Counted from the stretch's first letter, positions 24,426 to 34,187 are shown. The stretch: 64,000 bases of DNA from Rhizobium nepotum 39/7 (GCF_000949865.1 NZ_JWJH01000002.1:248001-312000); one strand, 5' to 3'. Translations and numbers: made by a program. Notes: generated by a model from the sequence alone, not told the origin.

Positions 24426-26144
24426 ATGACCATCGTTGACGCCGTAACCGCCGAGCCGGAAAGCGCAATCCGCACAATTCATACCGACCTGCCGGTCAAC
24501 GCCACCTTCCATGTCTGGTTGAAGGCGAAAAAACCGGCGGAACCGGGCGCCGTCTCCTTCTCCAACGCGAATGGCAAATTCGCTGAAGTTTCAAGCGTCA
24601 ACACCGAAGAGTTCGGATTTAGAATCTATCAGGTCTTCGGCGGCGGCCATGTGGAGCTGAGCTACGACACGGTCACCACAGCCGTTTCCGTCATCTACTG
24701 GTTCACCGCCGCCGACGTGCTCGAAACCGGGATTACCGTCGTTCATAGCAAGCCGGACAATGCAGCCCCCGATCTGCCGGGCAGCTATCACTTCCGCCCG
24801 CCCTTTGGCTGGATGAACGATCCGAACGGCTTTGGCCGCTTCGAAGGCCGGCCGCACCTGTTCTACCAGCATTATTCACACGGGCTGCGCTGGAACACCA
24901 TGCATTGGGGCCACGCCGTCTCGTCGGATTATCTGCGCTGGCGGCATCTGCCGATCTTCCTGTTTCCCTCCGAGGACCTGACGACGCGGCCGGACAAGCG
25001 CGGCGGCGCCTATTCCGGCTCCACCATTCCGCTTGTCGAAGGAACCGGCATCCGGGTGTTCTTCACCGAGCAGGTTCAGGACCGCATACCCGAACAGCAA
25101 ATCCAGCTCACCGCCACCTCCTCCGATCTGATCATGGCCGGGCAGGCCGAGGTCATTCTGGGGACCCGCCCGGACGGACAGGGGCTGACGCCGGATTTCC
25201 GCGATCCCCATGTCTTTCGCGGTCCGGACGGGCTTTGGAAAATGGTGCTGGGCAGCCAGAGCGAGGGCGGCGGCGTCATCCTGCTATACGAGACGCTCGA
25301 CCCCACCGCCGCCTCGGGCTGGACCTATGTGGGCAAGCTGTGGGTGGAAACGCGCTACAGGACCACCGCCATAGAATGCCCCTGTCTGCTGCCGCTCGAC
25401 GGCCCGGCCAATGCCCGCTCCACGCGCTGGGTGCTGGTTTACGGGCTGATGCATTCGGAAGACCCGGAGACCGGCCGCAAGAACCTGACCATGGCCGATG
25501 TCGGCTGGTTCGACGGCAAGGTCTTCACCAAGGAATTCGGCCAGGAGCTGGATTTCGGCACTGACAATTATGCCTTCCAGGCGTTTCTGGATGGCGACAG
25601 CATCATCGGCATCGGTTGGCTCGCCAATTGGGCGGATGCCAATCCGGAGATCGATTTCCCCACATCCATGACGCTGCCGCGCCGGCTCCACTATCTGAAC
25701 GGCGAGCTTCTGACCCCACCCATCGGCGCGACGGAAAGCCTGCGCAGCCATATTCTCGACCGCACGCGCCTGGCGGCCGGCGAACGCGTCACCTTCATCA
25801 ACGGGGCGGTGGAGATGCTGATCGAGCTTGCCTCGCCCGGCGCGCCTTTCGAGCTTGCGCTCGATCATCCTACAGTCGAACTTGGCCTCGTTTCCGATGA
25901 AACCGGTCTGTGGATCCGGCACGAGGACGGGCGTGACGGCCCCTCGCCTCACTATATCGCCAAGGGTGCAAGGGCCTCGCGCATCCGCATCTTTCTGGAT
26001 TACGGCTCCATCGAGGTCTTCGCCAACCGGGGCCGGTACGTCGGGACAAAACGTATCGAGGGTTTCGAACCAGTGCGTTCGGCCCTCCTCACGGCGGCGC
26101 CCGGCGCGGTGGTCCACGCCACCACCTGGGCGCTGCGTCCATGA
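24426..26144 (+). CDS. Glycoside hydrolase family 32 (fructan beta-fructosidase / levanase type)
   Basis: A 572-residue enzyme hydrolysing beta-fructosyl bonds (sucrose, inulin or levan). The GH32 triad is clear: nucleophile Asp132 in FGWMNDPNGFGRF, transition-state stabiliser Asp260 in DFRDPHVFRG and acid/base Glu317 in AIECPCLLP. The C-terminal beta-sandwich ends with DYGSIEVFANRGRYVGTKR. Residues 1-120 form an extra beta-rich domain of unknown role. No export signal is seen, suggesting cytosolic action on imported oligosaccharide. The start has GGAACGGGA upstream. Divergent from selO. Confidence 0.92.
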   Translation: MTIVDAVTAEPESAIRTIHTDLPVNATFHVWLKAKKPAEPGAVSFSNANGKFAEVSSVNTEEFGFRIYQVFGGGHVELSYDTVTTAVSVIYWFTAADVLETGITVVHSKPDNAAPDLPGSYHFRPPFGWMNDPNGFGRFEGRPHLFYQHYSHGLRWNTMHWGHAVSSDYLRWRHLPIFLFPSEDLTTRPDKRGGAYSGSTIPLVEGTGIRVFFTEQVQDRIPEQQIQLTATSSDLIMAGQAEVILGTRPDGQGLTPDFRDPHVFRGPDGLWKMVLGSQSEGGGVILLYETLDPTAASGWTYVGKLWVETRYRTTAIECPCLLPLDGPANARSTRWVLVYGLMHSEDPETGRKNLTMADVGWFDGKVFTKEFGQELDFGTDNYAFQAFLDGDSIIGIGWLANWADANPEIDFPTSMTLPRRLHYLNGELLTPPIGATESLRSHILDRTRLAAGERVTFINGAVEMLIELASPGAPFELALDHPTVELGLVSDETGLWIRHEDGRDGPSPHYIAKGARASRIRIFLDYGSIEVFANRGRYVGTKRIEGFEPVRSALLTAAPGAVVHATTWALRP

Positions 26145-26203
26145 GGAACCTTTTGGCGGAGATGGCGGTTGATAATTCAGAAACCGCCAAAAGGAGAAAC
26201 GGC

Positions 26204-26377
26204 ATGACCAAGATCCGCGATACCCGCGACCCCATCCTGTTTCCGACTGAAGCCAACGAAAACAAGGCCGAGAAAAAACGCGCCGGCAAGGGCATTGTCA
26301 TCGTTATCGGCGCAATCGCGATCATGGCCTTCGTCGTCTATCTGGTGGCGATCACCATCGCCACCACCCAGTCGTAA
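26204..26377 (+). CDS. Small single-pass membrane protein (57 aa)
   Basis: A polar, charged N-terminus (about 28 residues, NENKAEKKRAGKG) followed by one hydrophobic helix (IVIVIGAIAIMAFVVYLVAI). AAAGGAG lies 7 nt before ATG 26204, which decides the start over the in-frame ATG 26141. It lies about 60 bp after the GH32 gene, possibly cotranscribed. I recognise no function. Confidence 0.75.
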   Translation: MTKIRDTRDPILFPTEANENKAEKKRAGKGIVIVIGAIAIMAFVVYLVAITIATTQS

Positions 26378-26397
26378 CCGCGCGCGCCGTAGAGGCG

Positions 26398-27795
26398 TTA
26401 GCGCTGGCCGCTCCGTAGCCTGCGGGTGGTCAGGATCGCAAGCAGCGACACGATGACACCCAGCCCGTAAAGATAGACCATCGGCATCGTTACATCCGCA
26501 AGATCGATCTGCGTGACGAGATCGGTTGCCGCAGCAACCGTACCGCTTGCACCCGCACCGGCCGCAGCACCGAGCGTCGCGACCGTGGGCAGCAATGCGC
26601 CGGTCATCTTGCGCTCCTCTTCCGGCGCAGCCTCCATGGCCGCCTGGCTGATGCCGGCCCAGGACATGCCGAAAGCCGAACCGATCAATATCTGTCCCGC
26701 AAGCATTTCCGGCCAGTTTCCCGTCGCCAGCCCAAGCCCGAGCAGCGCGCAGCCGGGCACCATCTGGTAAGGGCCATAATGCAGGCAAAGCTCCCGCAGG
26801 CGGCTGGAACGCACACTGCCGATCAGCATCGCCACGAAGCTCCAGGCAAGCGGCATCGTCACGACGATGAAACCGGCGAAAGTCGGCTCGTGGTGCCAGA
26901 AATTGATGGCGACATAAGCGAGATAGACGCTGCCCAGCGCATGGGCATAGGACATCAGGAACAACACCCAGAAACCGCTGCCGAGCACCGTTTTCAGCCG
27001 GAAAGAATCCTTCGGGAACAGGCCGGCGGCAGGGCGGGTGCCCACCTTCAGCGAGGCCCACAACAGTGCCGCCCCGGCAAGCAGGGAGGCGATGCGCAGG
27101 CCGGCATCCTCAAAGGCGGAGGGTGCGGAAAAGGCCAATGCGCCGACAAGGCAGAGAAGCAGTGGAACCAGCGGCTTGCGCGTCGTCGCCACCGGCCGTT
27201 CCGCCGAGACGGCAATCGCCGTATAGGCCAGCAACAGCACGATCAGCGGCGCGGACAGGAGGAAGGTCGCGCGCCAGGAGATATGCTCGGTTGCAAAACC
27301 GCCGGTCAGCGGCCCGACGAAGGACGCGACCGCCCAGATGGCCGCCTCTATGGCGAAGACCTTCGGCAGCAGGGCCGAACGAAAACCGGCGGGTATGAGA
27401 CTGTAGCAAACAGCCACGATCAGGCCGTCGGCAAGCCCCTGCAACGCCCGGCCGATGACGACCCATAAAAAGCTGTCAGCGAGCGCCGACATGACGGAGC
27501 CGAATGAAAAGATCAGGCAGCACAGGAATAGAACACTGCGTGCGCCAAAACGCTCGCGAAACAGAACGGCGGTAACGCCACCCGCCACGGAACCGACGAA
27601 ATAGAGGCTGTAGGCCCAGCTATAGAAGGCCGCGCCGCCGATCTCGCGCACCGCGACCGGCAAGGCAGTCACCACCGCGAACTGGTTGAAGGCGTGCAGG
27701 CCGATACCGGAGGAAATAACGGTCAGAAGCGAGAGGTTCGCCCCACCAAGCAATTCCGTCCAGCTATTTTTCTCCGTCATTTCCACACTCGTCAA
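26398..27795 (-). CDS. MFS transporter (DHA-type drug/metabolite exporter)
   Basis: A 465-residue major facilitator with 12-14 hydrophobic segments. Motifs: ALPVAVREIGG near the first helix, GGVTAVLFRERFGARSVLFL resembling loop 2-3 motif A, and ASFVGPLTGGFATEHISWRA resembling antiporter motif C. The substrate is unknown. TTG at 27795 has AAAGGA 7 nt upstream; ATG at 27780 is an alternative start with poor spacing. It is divergent from the small acidic protein gene at 27964, whose ribosome binding site is nearly identical (AAAGGATACCGTC). Confidence 0.88.
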   Translation of the reverse strand: MTSVEMTEKNSWTELLGGANLSLLTVISSGIGLHAFNQFAVVTALPVAVREIGGAAFYSWAYSLYFVGSVAGGVTAVLFRERFGARSVLFLCCLIFSFGSVMSALADSFLWVVIGRALQGLADGLIVAVCYSLIPAGFRSALLPKVFAIEAAIWAVASFVGPLTGGFATEHISWRATFLLSAPLIVLLLAYTAIAVSAERPVATTRKPLVPLLLCLVGALAFSAPSAFEDAGLRIASLLAGAALLWASLKVGTRPAAGLFPKDSFRLKTVLGSGFWVLFLMSYAHALGSVYLAYVAINFWHHEPTFAGFIVVTMPLAWSFVAMLIGSVRSSRLRELCLHYGPYQMVPGCALLGLGLATGNWPEMLAGQILIGSAFGMSWAGISQAAMEAAPEEERKMTGALLPTVATLGAAAGAGASGTVAAATDLVTQIDLADVTMPMVYLYGLGVIVSLLAILTTRRLRSGQR

Positions 27796-27963
27796 AGCCG
27801 TATCCTTTCTTTTTTTGCGATACGGCCGGCAAACTAGAACCTCAAGCACCATTGAGGTCAAGGCGCCTTTTTCACCTATTCCCGTTTGCGCGAATTGGCT
27901 GGCATCAGGAACCCTCTGCGCGCCCCGGTCGTTTGTACAATGACCGACAGAAAGGATACCGTC

Positions 27964-28212
27964 ATGGACCGCAAGAAAATCATGCCCCGCAACGAAGATG
28001 CCATGGACGAGGACCTGCTCGATCTCGACATCGACGCCCTTCCGGCAAAGGGAGAAATTCCGCAGTCGATCGAACAGGAAATCGAGGAAGAAGAGACCGA
28101 GACCGAGGACGATCCCTATCAGGAAAGCGACGAAGCCCTTCCCGACGACGCGGAAGAGCGCGTCATCAACCGCAACCCCTCGCGGGAAGGCGGCGCATTC
28201 GACGAGGTTTAG
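27964..28212 (+). CDS. Small highly acidic protein (82 aa)
   Basis: Very rich in Asp and Glu (DEDLLDLDIDALP, EQEIEEEETETEDD), with a basic start (MDRKKIMPRNED) and no hydrophobic core, so probably disordered. AAAGGA 7 nt before ATG 27964 sets the start. Its stop codon overlaps that of the convergent ParE-type toxin gene by 3 bp. No family recognised; it looks like a typical short rhizobial hypothetical. Confidence 0.75.
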   Translation: MDRKKIMPRNEDAMDEDLLDLDIDALPAKGEIPQSIEQEIEEEETETEDDPYQESDEALPDDAEERVINRNPSREGGAFDEV

Positions 28213-28571
28213 GTAAGACTGTCAGCGGGGGATGCAAAGCGCTTCAGCATATGGCGCAGATGGTCCTGACCGCCGAAAAACACCGCGAGAATACGAACGG
28301 TCTTTTCCCTCTCATCGACATCGAAATAAAAAATCGCCTGATTTTTCGTTACCCGGCGAAGGCCGGGCAATATTTCGGGTGACAGCGTCCCCTGAAAAGG
28401 CGCTTTGTGAAGAGCTTCCATATCCGCTTCAATCGAGCCCACGCGCCGCGCAGCTCGCGTAAAAGCTCCTGGCAAGGCGTCGCCAAGGTCGAGATATGAC
28501 TGGACGAGATGATCCAGAATGAGGCCGAGGTCCTGATCCGTTTCCGTCGAACGCAGCACCTTAAAGGCCAT
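28209..28571 (-). CDS. parE: ParE/RelE-superfamily toxin
   Basis: A 120-residue toxin of the ParE/RelE fold: ATETDQDL-like first helix (LRSTETDQDLGLILDHLVQS), central LHKAPFQGTLSPEILPGLRR and C-terminal AIFYFDVDEREKTVRILAVF followed by GGQDHLRHML. ParE members poison gyrase; RelE members cut mRNA, and sequence alone favours ParE by its partner. The start overlaps the antitoxin gene by 11 bp, the usual coupling. Confidence 0.85.
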   Translation of the reverse strand: MAFKVLRSTETDQDLGLILDHLVQSYLDLGDALPGAFTRAARRVGSIEADMEALHKAPFQGTLSPEILPGLRRVTKNQAIFYFDVDEREKTVRILAVFFGGQDHLRHMLKRFASPADSLT

Positions 28572-28830
28572 AGCTGGCCTTTTTGGCTGCGATCATCGCC
28601 GCCGTTCTGTCCTTGCCATCTTCGACGGAGATAAACTCTCCCTGCCCGCGCTCAGCCAGCAACTCGCGAAGGACGGCAAGCTCGGCTTCCTTCAATTCGG
28701 TTTCCTGCCGGAGCAATTCCAGTCCGCGCTGGACCACGGCGCTGAGGCTGGCATAACGCCCCTCCTCCACCAACCTGCGAGCGAACATATCCTGCTGATC
28801 GGAAATGGAGACAGATGCCTTTACGGACAT
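28561..28830 (-). CDS. parD: ParD-type antitoxin
   Basis: An 89-residue ribbon-helix-helix antitoxin: SVKASVSISDQQDMFARRLV and GRYASLSAVVQRGLELLRQE form the DNA-binding half, and the C-terminal helix binds the toxin (GKDRTAAMIAAKKASYGL). It precedes and overlaps the toxin gene. A perfect 7-bp-arm inverted repeat 27 bp upstream of the start is a likely autoregulatory operator. Confidence 0.9.
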   Translation of the reverse strand: MSVKASVSISDQQDMFARRLVEEGRYASLSAVVQRGLELLRQETELKEAELAVLRELLAERGQGEFISVEDGKDRTAAMIAAKKASYGL

Positions 28831-28857
28831 AGCGGTGGTCCCGTTTCAAGAGAATGA

Positions 28858-28872
28858 TGCTACTCAGTAGCA
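28858..28872. promoter_or_regulatory. Inverted repeat TGCTACT-C-AGTAGCA, candidate ParD operator
   Basis: Perfect 7-bp arms around one base, 27 bp upstream of the parD start codon on the minus strand, in the position expected for repression by ParD or the ParDE complex. Confidence 0.55.
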
Positions 28873-28941
28873 CATCTTCCATATTCGTTCCACCGACTAT
28901 GACTGCGCGTCATGTCCGCAATGTGAGTTCGCCAGTCGATG

Positions 28942-29367
28942 TCAGTGGGTTCTCGCGGGCTTGTGGGCGGTCTTTTCGACGCCTGCCGCAAGATCGTCGA
29001 GGATCGGGCAATCGGGCCGGTGGTCGCCGCCGCAGCAATGCGCAAGGTGGGACAGCGTCTTCACCATGCCCTTCATCTCGGCGATCTTCTGTTCGAGATC
29101 CGCGATATGCACGAGCGCAATGTCCTTCACCGCCGAACTCTCGCGGCTCTTGTCCTGCCAGAGTTTCAGCAGCGTTTCGGTCTCTTCCAGCGAAAAGCCG
29201 AGCGTGCGCGCCCGCTTGATGAAGCGCAGATTGTGCACGTCCTGCTCGCCATAGACTCGGTAATTATTGCCGGTGCGGGCGGCGGGGGTGATGAGGCCGA
29301 TCTGCTCGTAATAGCGGATCATCTTGGCGGAAACGCCGGATGCTTCCGATGCCTGTCCGATATTCAT
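28942..29367 (-). CDS. hmrR: Copper-responsive MerR-family regulator (HmrR/CueR)
   Basis: A 141-residue MerR activator: HTH MNIGQASEASGVSAKMIRYY, then YEQIGLITPAARTGNNYRVY, and a dimerisation helix. The metal loop has Cys112 and Cys120 (HCCGGDHRPDCPIL), the two cysteines that bind Cu(I) linearly in CueR. AGGGAAG lies upstream of the ATG. No copper ATPase is adjacent in this window. Its own promoter carries a MerR-type operator, so it is probably autoregulated as in rhizobial hmrR. Confidence 0.92.
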   Translation of the reverse strand: MNIGQASEASGVSAKMIRYYEQIGLITPAARTGNNYRVYGEQDVHNLRFIKRARTLGFSLEETETLLKLWQDKSRESSAVKDIALVHIADLEQKIAEMKGMVKTLSHLAHCCGGDHRPDCPILDDLAAGVEKTAHKPARTH

Positions 29368-29410
29368 AGTGTTACTTCCCTATAGGCGACCATTGCCCGT
29401 TTCGAGACCC

Positions 29411-29441
29411 TATGTAGGGATTCCCATCATGGGAAGGTCAA
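29411..29441 (-). promoter_or_regulatory. MerR/CueR-type promoter and operator of hmrR
   Basis: Read on the minus strand: -35 TTGACC (29441-29436), a 19-bp spacer, -10 TACATA (29416-29411). Within the spacer lies the dyad TTCCCA-TGA-TGGGAA, part of a CCTTCC-N7-GGAA CueR-like operator. A 19-bp spacer is the hallmark of promoters that MerR activators twist into shape. Confidence 0.75.
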
Positions 29442-29536
29442 GGGAAGAGGATGCATTTTATTGCGCACAGAAAAGTGAGTGCGGTCGCCAGCTATGAACG
29501 CATGCGGGCAACACAGTCATGATCGTTGAAATTGGT

Positions 29537-29548
29537 GCTCAATTGAGC
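29537..29548. promoter_or_regulatory. Palindrome GCTCAATTGAGC, candidate antitoxin operator
   Basis: Perfect 12-bp palindrome 31 bp upstream of the RelB-type antitoxin ATG, lying between a TTGAAA (29526) and a TACATA (29549) with 17-bp spacing, so a bound repressor would block the promoter. Confidence 0.5.
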
Positions 29549-29579
29549 TACATATGATATCTGAAAAAGGAGGTCGATC

Positions 29580-29855
29580 ATGACCGCAAATGCATATGTG
29601 AGAGCGCGCATCGATCAGGCAATCAAGGACGATGCGACTGCCGTGCTTGATAGTCTGGGGCTGACTGTTTCCGATGTCATGCGAATGATGTTGACGCGAA
29701 TTGCCCGCGAAAAAGCGCTGCCGATAGAACTGACGCGCCCGAATGCTGAAACGCTTGCCGCGATTGAAGACGCTCGTGCTATCGCCGCCGCGAAGCGCAA
29801 TCGTTTCGGCACGACAGAAGCTTTGTTCGACGCTCTTGATGGCGACAAAAGGTGA
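29580..29855 (+). CDS. RelB/DinJ-type antitoxin
   Basis: A 91-residue antitoxin: NAYVRARIDQAIKDDATAVL plus LGLTVSDVMRMMLTRIAREK is the RelB/DinJ ribbon-helix-helix pattern. The C-terminal helix (ETLAAIEDARAIAAAKRN) should wrap the toxin. AAGGAGG lies just upstream of the ATG. It overlaps the downstream toxin gene by 4 bp (GTGA). A palindrome in its promoter suggests autorepression. Confidence 0.9.
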   Translation: MTANAYVRARIDQAIKDDATAVLDSLGLTVSDVMRMMLTRIAREKALPIELTRPNAETLAAIEDARAIAAAKRNRFGTTEALFDALDGDKR

Positions 29856-30187
29856 CAGACAGGAAAGGTCACGAAAAACAGGCGGCATCAAAGCGAACAG
29901 TGCTGCCGCGAAGTTCAGATTTCACCAGGCAATTTCTTAAAGACTGGCAACGGCTGAACAATTCCGGGCGTTACGACATGGTGAAGCTGAAGGAGATCAT
30001 GCTTCTCCTCATCGCCAACGAAGCGCCATTACCGGCACAGTTTCGTGACCATGAGTTGACCGGAGAATGGCGCGATCATCGCGAATGCCATGCCGGCGGG
30101 GACTTTCTGTTGATCTATACACTTGATGAGAAGCAGAATCTCATCGTCTTCACGCGCACCGGCACGCATGCCGAACTTTTCAGGTAA
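29852..30187 (+). CDS. YafQ-type mRNA interferase toxin
   Basis: A 111-residue RelE-superfamily toxin. YafQ hallmarks are present: DHELTGEWRDHRECHAGGDF with the catalytic-type His residues, LLIYTLDE, and the C-terminal FTRTGTHAELF. The start is GTG at 29852, overlapping the antitoxin stop. The N-terminal 20 residues are basic and variable. It would cleave translated mRNA at the ribosome when the antitoxin is degraded. Confidence 0.88.
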   Translation: MTDRKGHEKQAASKRTVLPRSSDFTRQFLKDWQRLNNSGRYDMVKLKEIMLLLIANEAPLPAQFRDHELTGEWRDHRECHAGGDFLLIYTLDEKQNLIVFTRTGTHAELFR

Positions 30188-30219
30188 ACACGCGATCTGA
30201 ACGATCCCGGTAGACCCTG

Positions 30220-31074
<855 letters not shown>

Positions 31075-31212
31075 TCATTTGCCGGAATGGCTGAACGACG
31101 GTCCTTGTTTTGGACCTGCCGTTCGCCCGAAACCGCGGCACACTTTCGGGCGACATGCCTTAAGAGAACGATGGGGCAGGAATAGGACCAAAGCGAAAAT
31201 TGACGCTTTCCG

Positions 31213-31701
31213 TCATCCGTTCGCCTTTTCGCCCGCCGTCTCACCCACTGTCAGCGGCCAGTCGACCACATAATCCTCGAAGTCGTCAACATCCACATCC
31301 AGCTCGTTGACGGTGCGGCCACGCGCGGAAATACCGGCCTGATGCACGGTGTTCACGTCACCGGAGACGAGATAGTGCCACCAGTACAAATCCTTGCCGT
31401 CACGCACCAGCGCATAGGCGCAGGTGGGCGGCAGCCAGCCGATTTCGTAGACCTTCTTCAAATCCAGCTGGATACAGTCCGGCACGGTGGCGCGGCGGTT
31501 ATCATAGTCGGAACACCGACAGCTTTCGCCGTCGAGCAGCTGACAGCGGACCGACGTGAACGCCACCTCGCCGGTGTCCCAGTCCTCCAGCTTGTTCAGA
31601 CAGCACAGGCCGCAGCCGTCGCACAGGCTTTCCCATTCCTCGCCGGTCATTTCCTCCAGCGATTTGGTTTTCCAGAACGGCGCGTCATTCATCGTTAACA
31701 T
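31213..31701 (-). CDS. YcgN-family cysteine cluster protein (UPF0260)
   Basis: A 162-residue protein with the conserved cysteine cluster [15 protein letters not shown] followed by [19 protein letters not shown], probably binding a zinc or iron-sulfur centre. [16 protein letters not shown] at the start is typical of the family. Function is unknown. ATG at 31692 is an alternative start; 31701 has GGA 6 nt upstream. Neighbours on both sides face different directions, so it is probably transcribed alone. Confidence 0.88.
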   Translation of the reverse strand: MLTMNDAPFWKTKSLEEMTGEEWESLCDGCGLCCLNKLEDWDTGEVAFTSVRCQLLDGESCRCSDYDNRRATVPDCIQLDLKKVYEIGWLPPTCAYALVRDGKDLYWWHYLVSGDVNTVHQAGISARGRTVNELDVDVDDFEDYVVDWPLTVGETAGEKANG

Positions 31702-31947
31702 TTCCGTTCCATTTTGATCTATTGGAGGGCAAGGTTTAACCGTTCCCTAATCCTTAATATCGTATCGCCAAGGGCTGGTTTGTACGATATTTTAGCATTT
31801 TGGCGGGTGGCAAAAGGTCATTGGCCCGGGACAAGCCGCCGCGTCAAGCAATTCTGGCAGAACCATGCCACGGTTTTGCGTCCGGAATTGGGTGAAGCGC
31901 AGAAACATCGACGGTCCGCGTTGCGTTGAACAGGAAAACATCGCCAG

Positions 31948-34140
31948 GTGCAGGAAGAAAAAGACGATAAGAACGGTCGCAAAAAGCGACACACCCTGCT
32001 GAGAATCGATAGCTTCATCGACTCCGGCCTATGGACGGCTGCGGCAAGGCTGGTGGATTTCTGGGAAGACGTCACCATCGCCTCGCGCAAACTGCATGTG
32101 CGCGGCTGGAAGAAACTTCTCGTCAACCTGACCTGCGACGCGCTGACCTTCGGAACGGCGGGCTGCGTCGTGCTTCTGGCGCTTGCCATGCCCGCCTTTG
32201 AGGAAACCAAGAAGGACTGGCGTTATCGCGGCGATTTCGCCGTGACCTTCCTTGACCGTTACGGCAACACCATCGGCCATCGCGGCATCATTCATGAAGA
32301 TTCCGTCCCGATCGACCAGATGCCGGATCATTTCATCAAGGCGGTTCTGGCCACGGAAGACCGGCGTTTCTTCGACCATTTCGGCATCGATTTCATCGGC
32401 CTTGCCCGCGCCATGAGCGAGAATGCCCGCGCTGGCGGCGTGGTGCAGGGCGGCTCGACGCTGACGCAGCAGCTTGCCAAGAACCTGTTCCTTACCAATG
32501 AGCGCTCGCTGGAGCGCAAGATCAAGGAAGCCTTCCTCGCGCTCTGGCTCGAGACCAACATGTCGAAGAAGGAAATCCTCAGCCTTTATCTCGACCGCGC
32601 CTATATGGGCGGCGGCACCTTCGGGGCGGCGGCGGCGGCGCAATTTTACTTCGGCAAAAACCTGACCGACGTGACGCTTGCCGAATCCGCCATTCTGGCC
32701 GGCCTGTTCAAGGCGCCTGCCAAATATGCGCCGCATGTCAACCTTCCGGCCGCGCGTGCGCGCGCCAACACCGTGCTTTCCAATCTGGTGCAGAGCGGGC
32801 TGATGACCGAGGGTCAGGTGATCGGCGCAAGGCGCAACCCGGCCACCGTCATCGACCGCGCCGATGTGAAGGCGCCGGATTATTTCCTCGACTGGGCCTT
32901 CGACGAGGTGCAGCGGCTGGCGGCGCAGGGCAAGTTTAAGGATCACACCGTCGTCGTGCGCACCACCATCGACACCGGCCTGCAACAGGCGGCCGAACAG
33001 GCGATGGAAATGAGCCTGCGCGAATTCGGCGAAGGCTACCGCGTCAAGCAGGGCGCGATGGTGATGCTCGAAAACGGCGGCGCATTGCGCGCCATGGTCG
33101 GCGGGCGTGATTACGGCGAGAGCCAGTTCAACCGCGCCACGGCGGCGCTGCGCCAGCCGGGGTCCTCCTTCAAGGTCTATACCTACTCGGCCGCCATGGA
33201 AAAGGGCATGAAGCCGGAGACGCTGATTTCCGATGCGCCGGTGACCTGGCGCGGCTGGTCGCCGCAGAATTACGGCCGCTCCTATGCCGGCAAGGTGACA
33301 TTGCAGGTGGCGCTCGCCAAATCCTACAACACCGTGCCGGTGCGGCTCGCCAAGGACGTGCTCGGCACGCAGGTGATCGTCGATACCGCCAAGGCGATGG
33401 GGGTCACCACACCGCTGCGCAGCGACAAGACTATCCCGCTCGGCACATCGGAATTGACGGTTCTCGATCAGGCAACGGCCTATGCCGTGTTCCCGGCCGA
33501 CGGCATGCAATCGCGCCGCCACGGCATCGAACAGGTGCTGGATTACGAGGGCAAGGTTCTCTACGATTTCGGCCGGGACGAGGAGCCCGCCAAACGGGTG
33601 CTTTCCGAAGATGCCAATTCGAAGATGAACCAGATGCTGGTGACCATTCCCGTCATGGGTACGGCCCGGCGCGGCGCGTTGGAAAACGGCATCGTTTCCG
33701 GCGGCAAGACCGGCACATCGCAGGCTTACCGCGATGCCTGGTATGTGGGCTTCACCGGCAATTACACCACGGCGGTCTGGTTCGGGAACGACGATTTCAC
33801 GCCGATGAACAACATGACCGGCGGCGCGCTTCCGGCCATGACCTATAAACGGCTGATGGATTATGCCCATCAGGGCATGGAGCTGCGCCCCATTCCCGGC
33901 ATCCAGAACCCGCTGCCGACAGGCACCCGCCCGCAGCCCTCGGCCGAAGTCGCCGCCGCATCCGCCAGCGCGCCCGCCATGCCGGCGCTTACCCGCCCGC
34001 GTTCTCTTTCGGCAGAGGCAACGCGCGTCATCCGCTCCATCGCCAAAAAGATGAAGGAAGCCTCGCCTTTGACCGTGACGACGCAGAAGGTGGCGGAAGC
34101 TTCGTTGCGGGATGGCAAAGATCAGGCCGGCCGACAGTAA
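31948..34140 (+). CDS. Class A penicillin-binding protein (PBP1a family)
   Basis: A 730-residue bifunctional peptidoglycan synthase. Cytosolic basic N-terminus, one membrane anchor around residues 58-75, then the glycosyltransferase (GT51) domain with catalytic Glu137 in TEDRRFFDHFG and GGSTLTQQLAKNLFL. The transpeptidase domain has SSFK at 406-409, SYN at 459-461 and KTG at 587-589. The C-terminus is Pro/Ala-rich and polar. Start is GTG at 31948. Monocistronic, with 246 bp of upstream sequence that must hold the promoter. Role: cell-wall growth. Confidence 0.93.
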   Translation: MQEEKDDKNGRKKRHTLLRIDSFIDSGLWTAAARLVDFWEDVTIASRKLHVRGWKKLLVNLTCDALTFGTAGCVVLLALAMPAFEETKKDWRYRGDFAVTFLDRYGNTIGHRGIIHEDSVPIDQMPDHFIKAVLATEDRRFFDHFGIDFIGLARAMSENARAGGVVQGGSTLTQQLAKNLFLTNERSLERKIKEAFLALWLETNMSKKEILSLYLDRAYMGGGTFGAAAAAQFYFGKNLTDVTLAESAILAGLFKAPAKYAPHVNLPAARARANTVLSNLVQSGLMTEGQVIGARRNPATVIDRADVKAPDYFLDWAFDEVQRLAAQGKFKDHTVVVRTTIDTGLQQAAEQAMEMSLREFGEGYRVKQGAMVMLENGGALRAMVGGRDYGESQFNRATAALRQPGSSFKVYTYSAAMEKGMKPETLISDAPVTWRGWSPQNYGRSYAGKVTLQVALAKSYNTVPVRLAKDVLGTQVIVDTAKAMGVTTPLRSDKTIPLGTSELTVLDQATAYAVFPADGMQSRRHGIEQVLDYEGKVLYDFGRDEEPAKRVLSEDANSKMNQMLVTIPVMGTARRGALENGIVSGGKTGTSQAYRDAWYVGFTGNYTTAVWFGNDDFTPMNNMTGGALPAMTYKRLMDYAHQGMELRPIPGIQNPLPTGTRPQPSAEVAAASASAPAMPALTRPRSLSAEATRVIRSIAKKMKEASPLTVTTQKVAEASLRDGKDQAGRQ

Positions 34141-34187
34141 AGGCCGCGTACCTTGCCTTAGTAGGTTTCTGCCGGAGCGCGAGGTTT

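Noticed and set aside
24289-24477. 63-codon N-terminal extension of SelO
   Set aside because: It would overlap the divergent GH32 start, is not SelO-like, and the GTG at 24288 has a well-placed GGGAG.
32029-33870. Minus-strand ORF of 613 codons
   Set aside because: Antisense to the class A PBP gene, whose catalytic motifs are intact; the antisense product is His/Arg-rich and shows no family signature.
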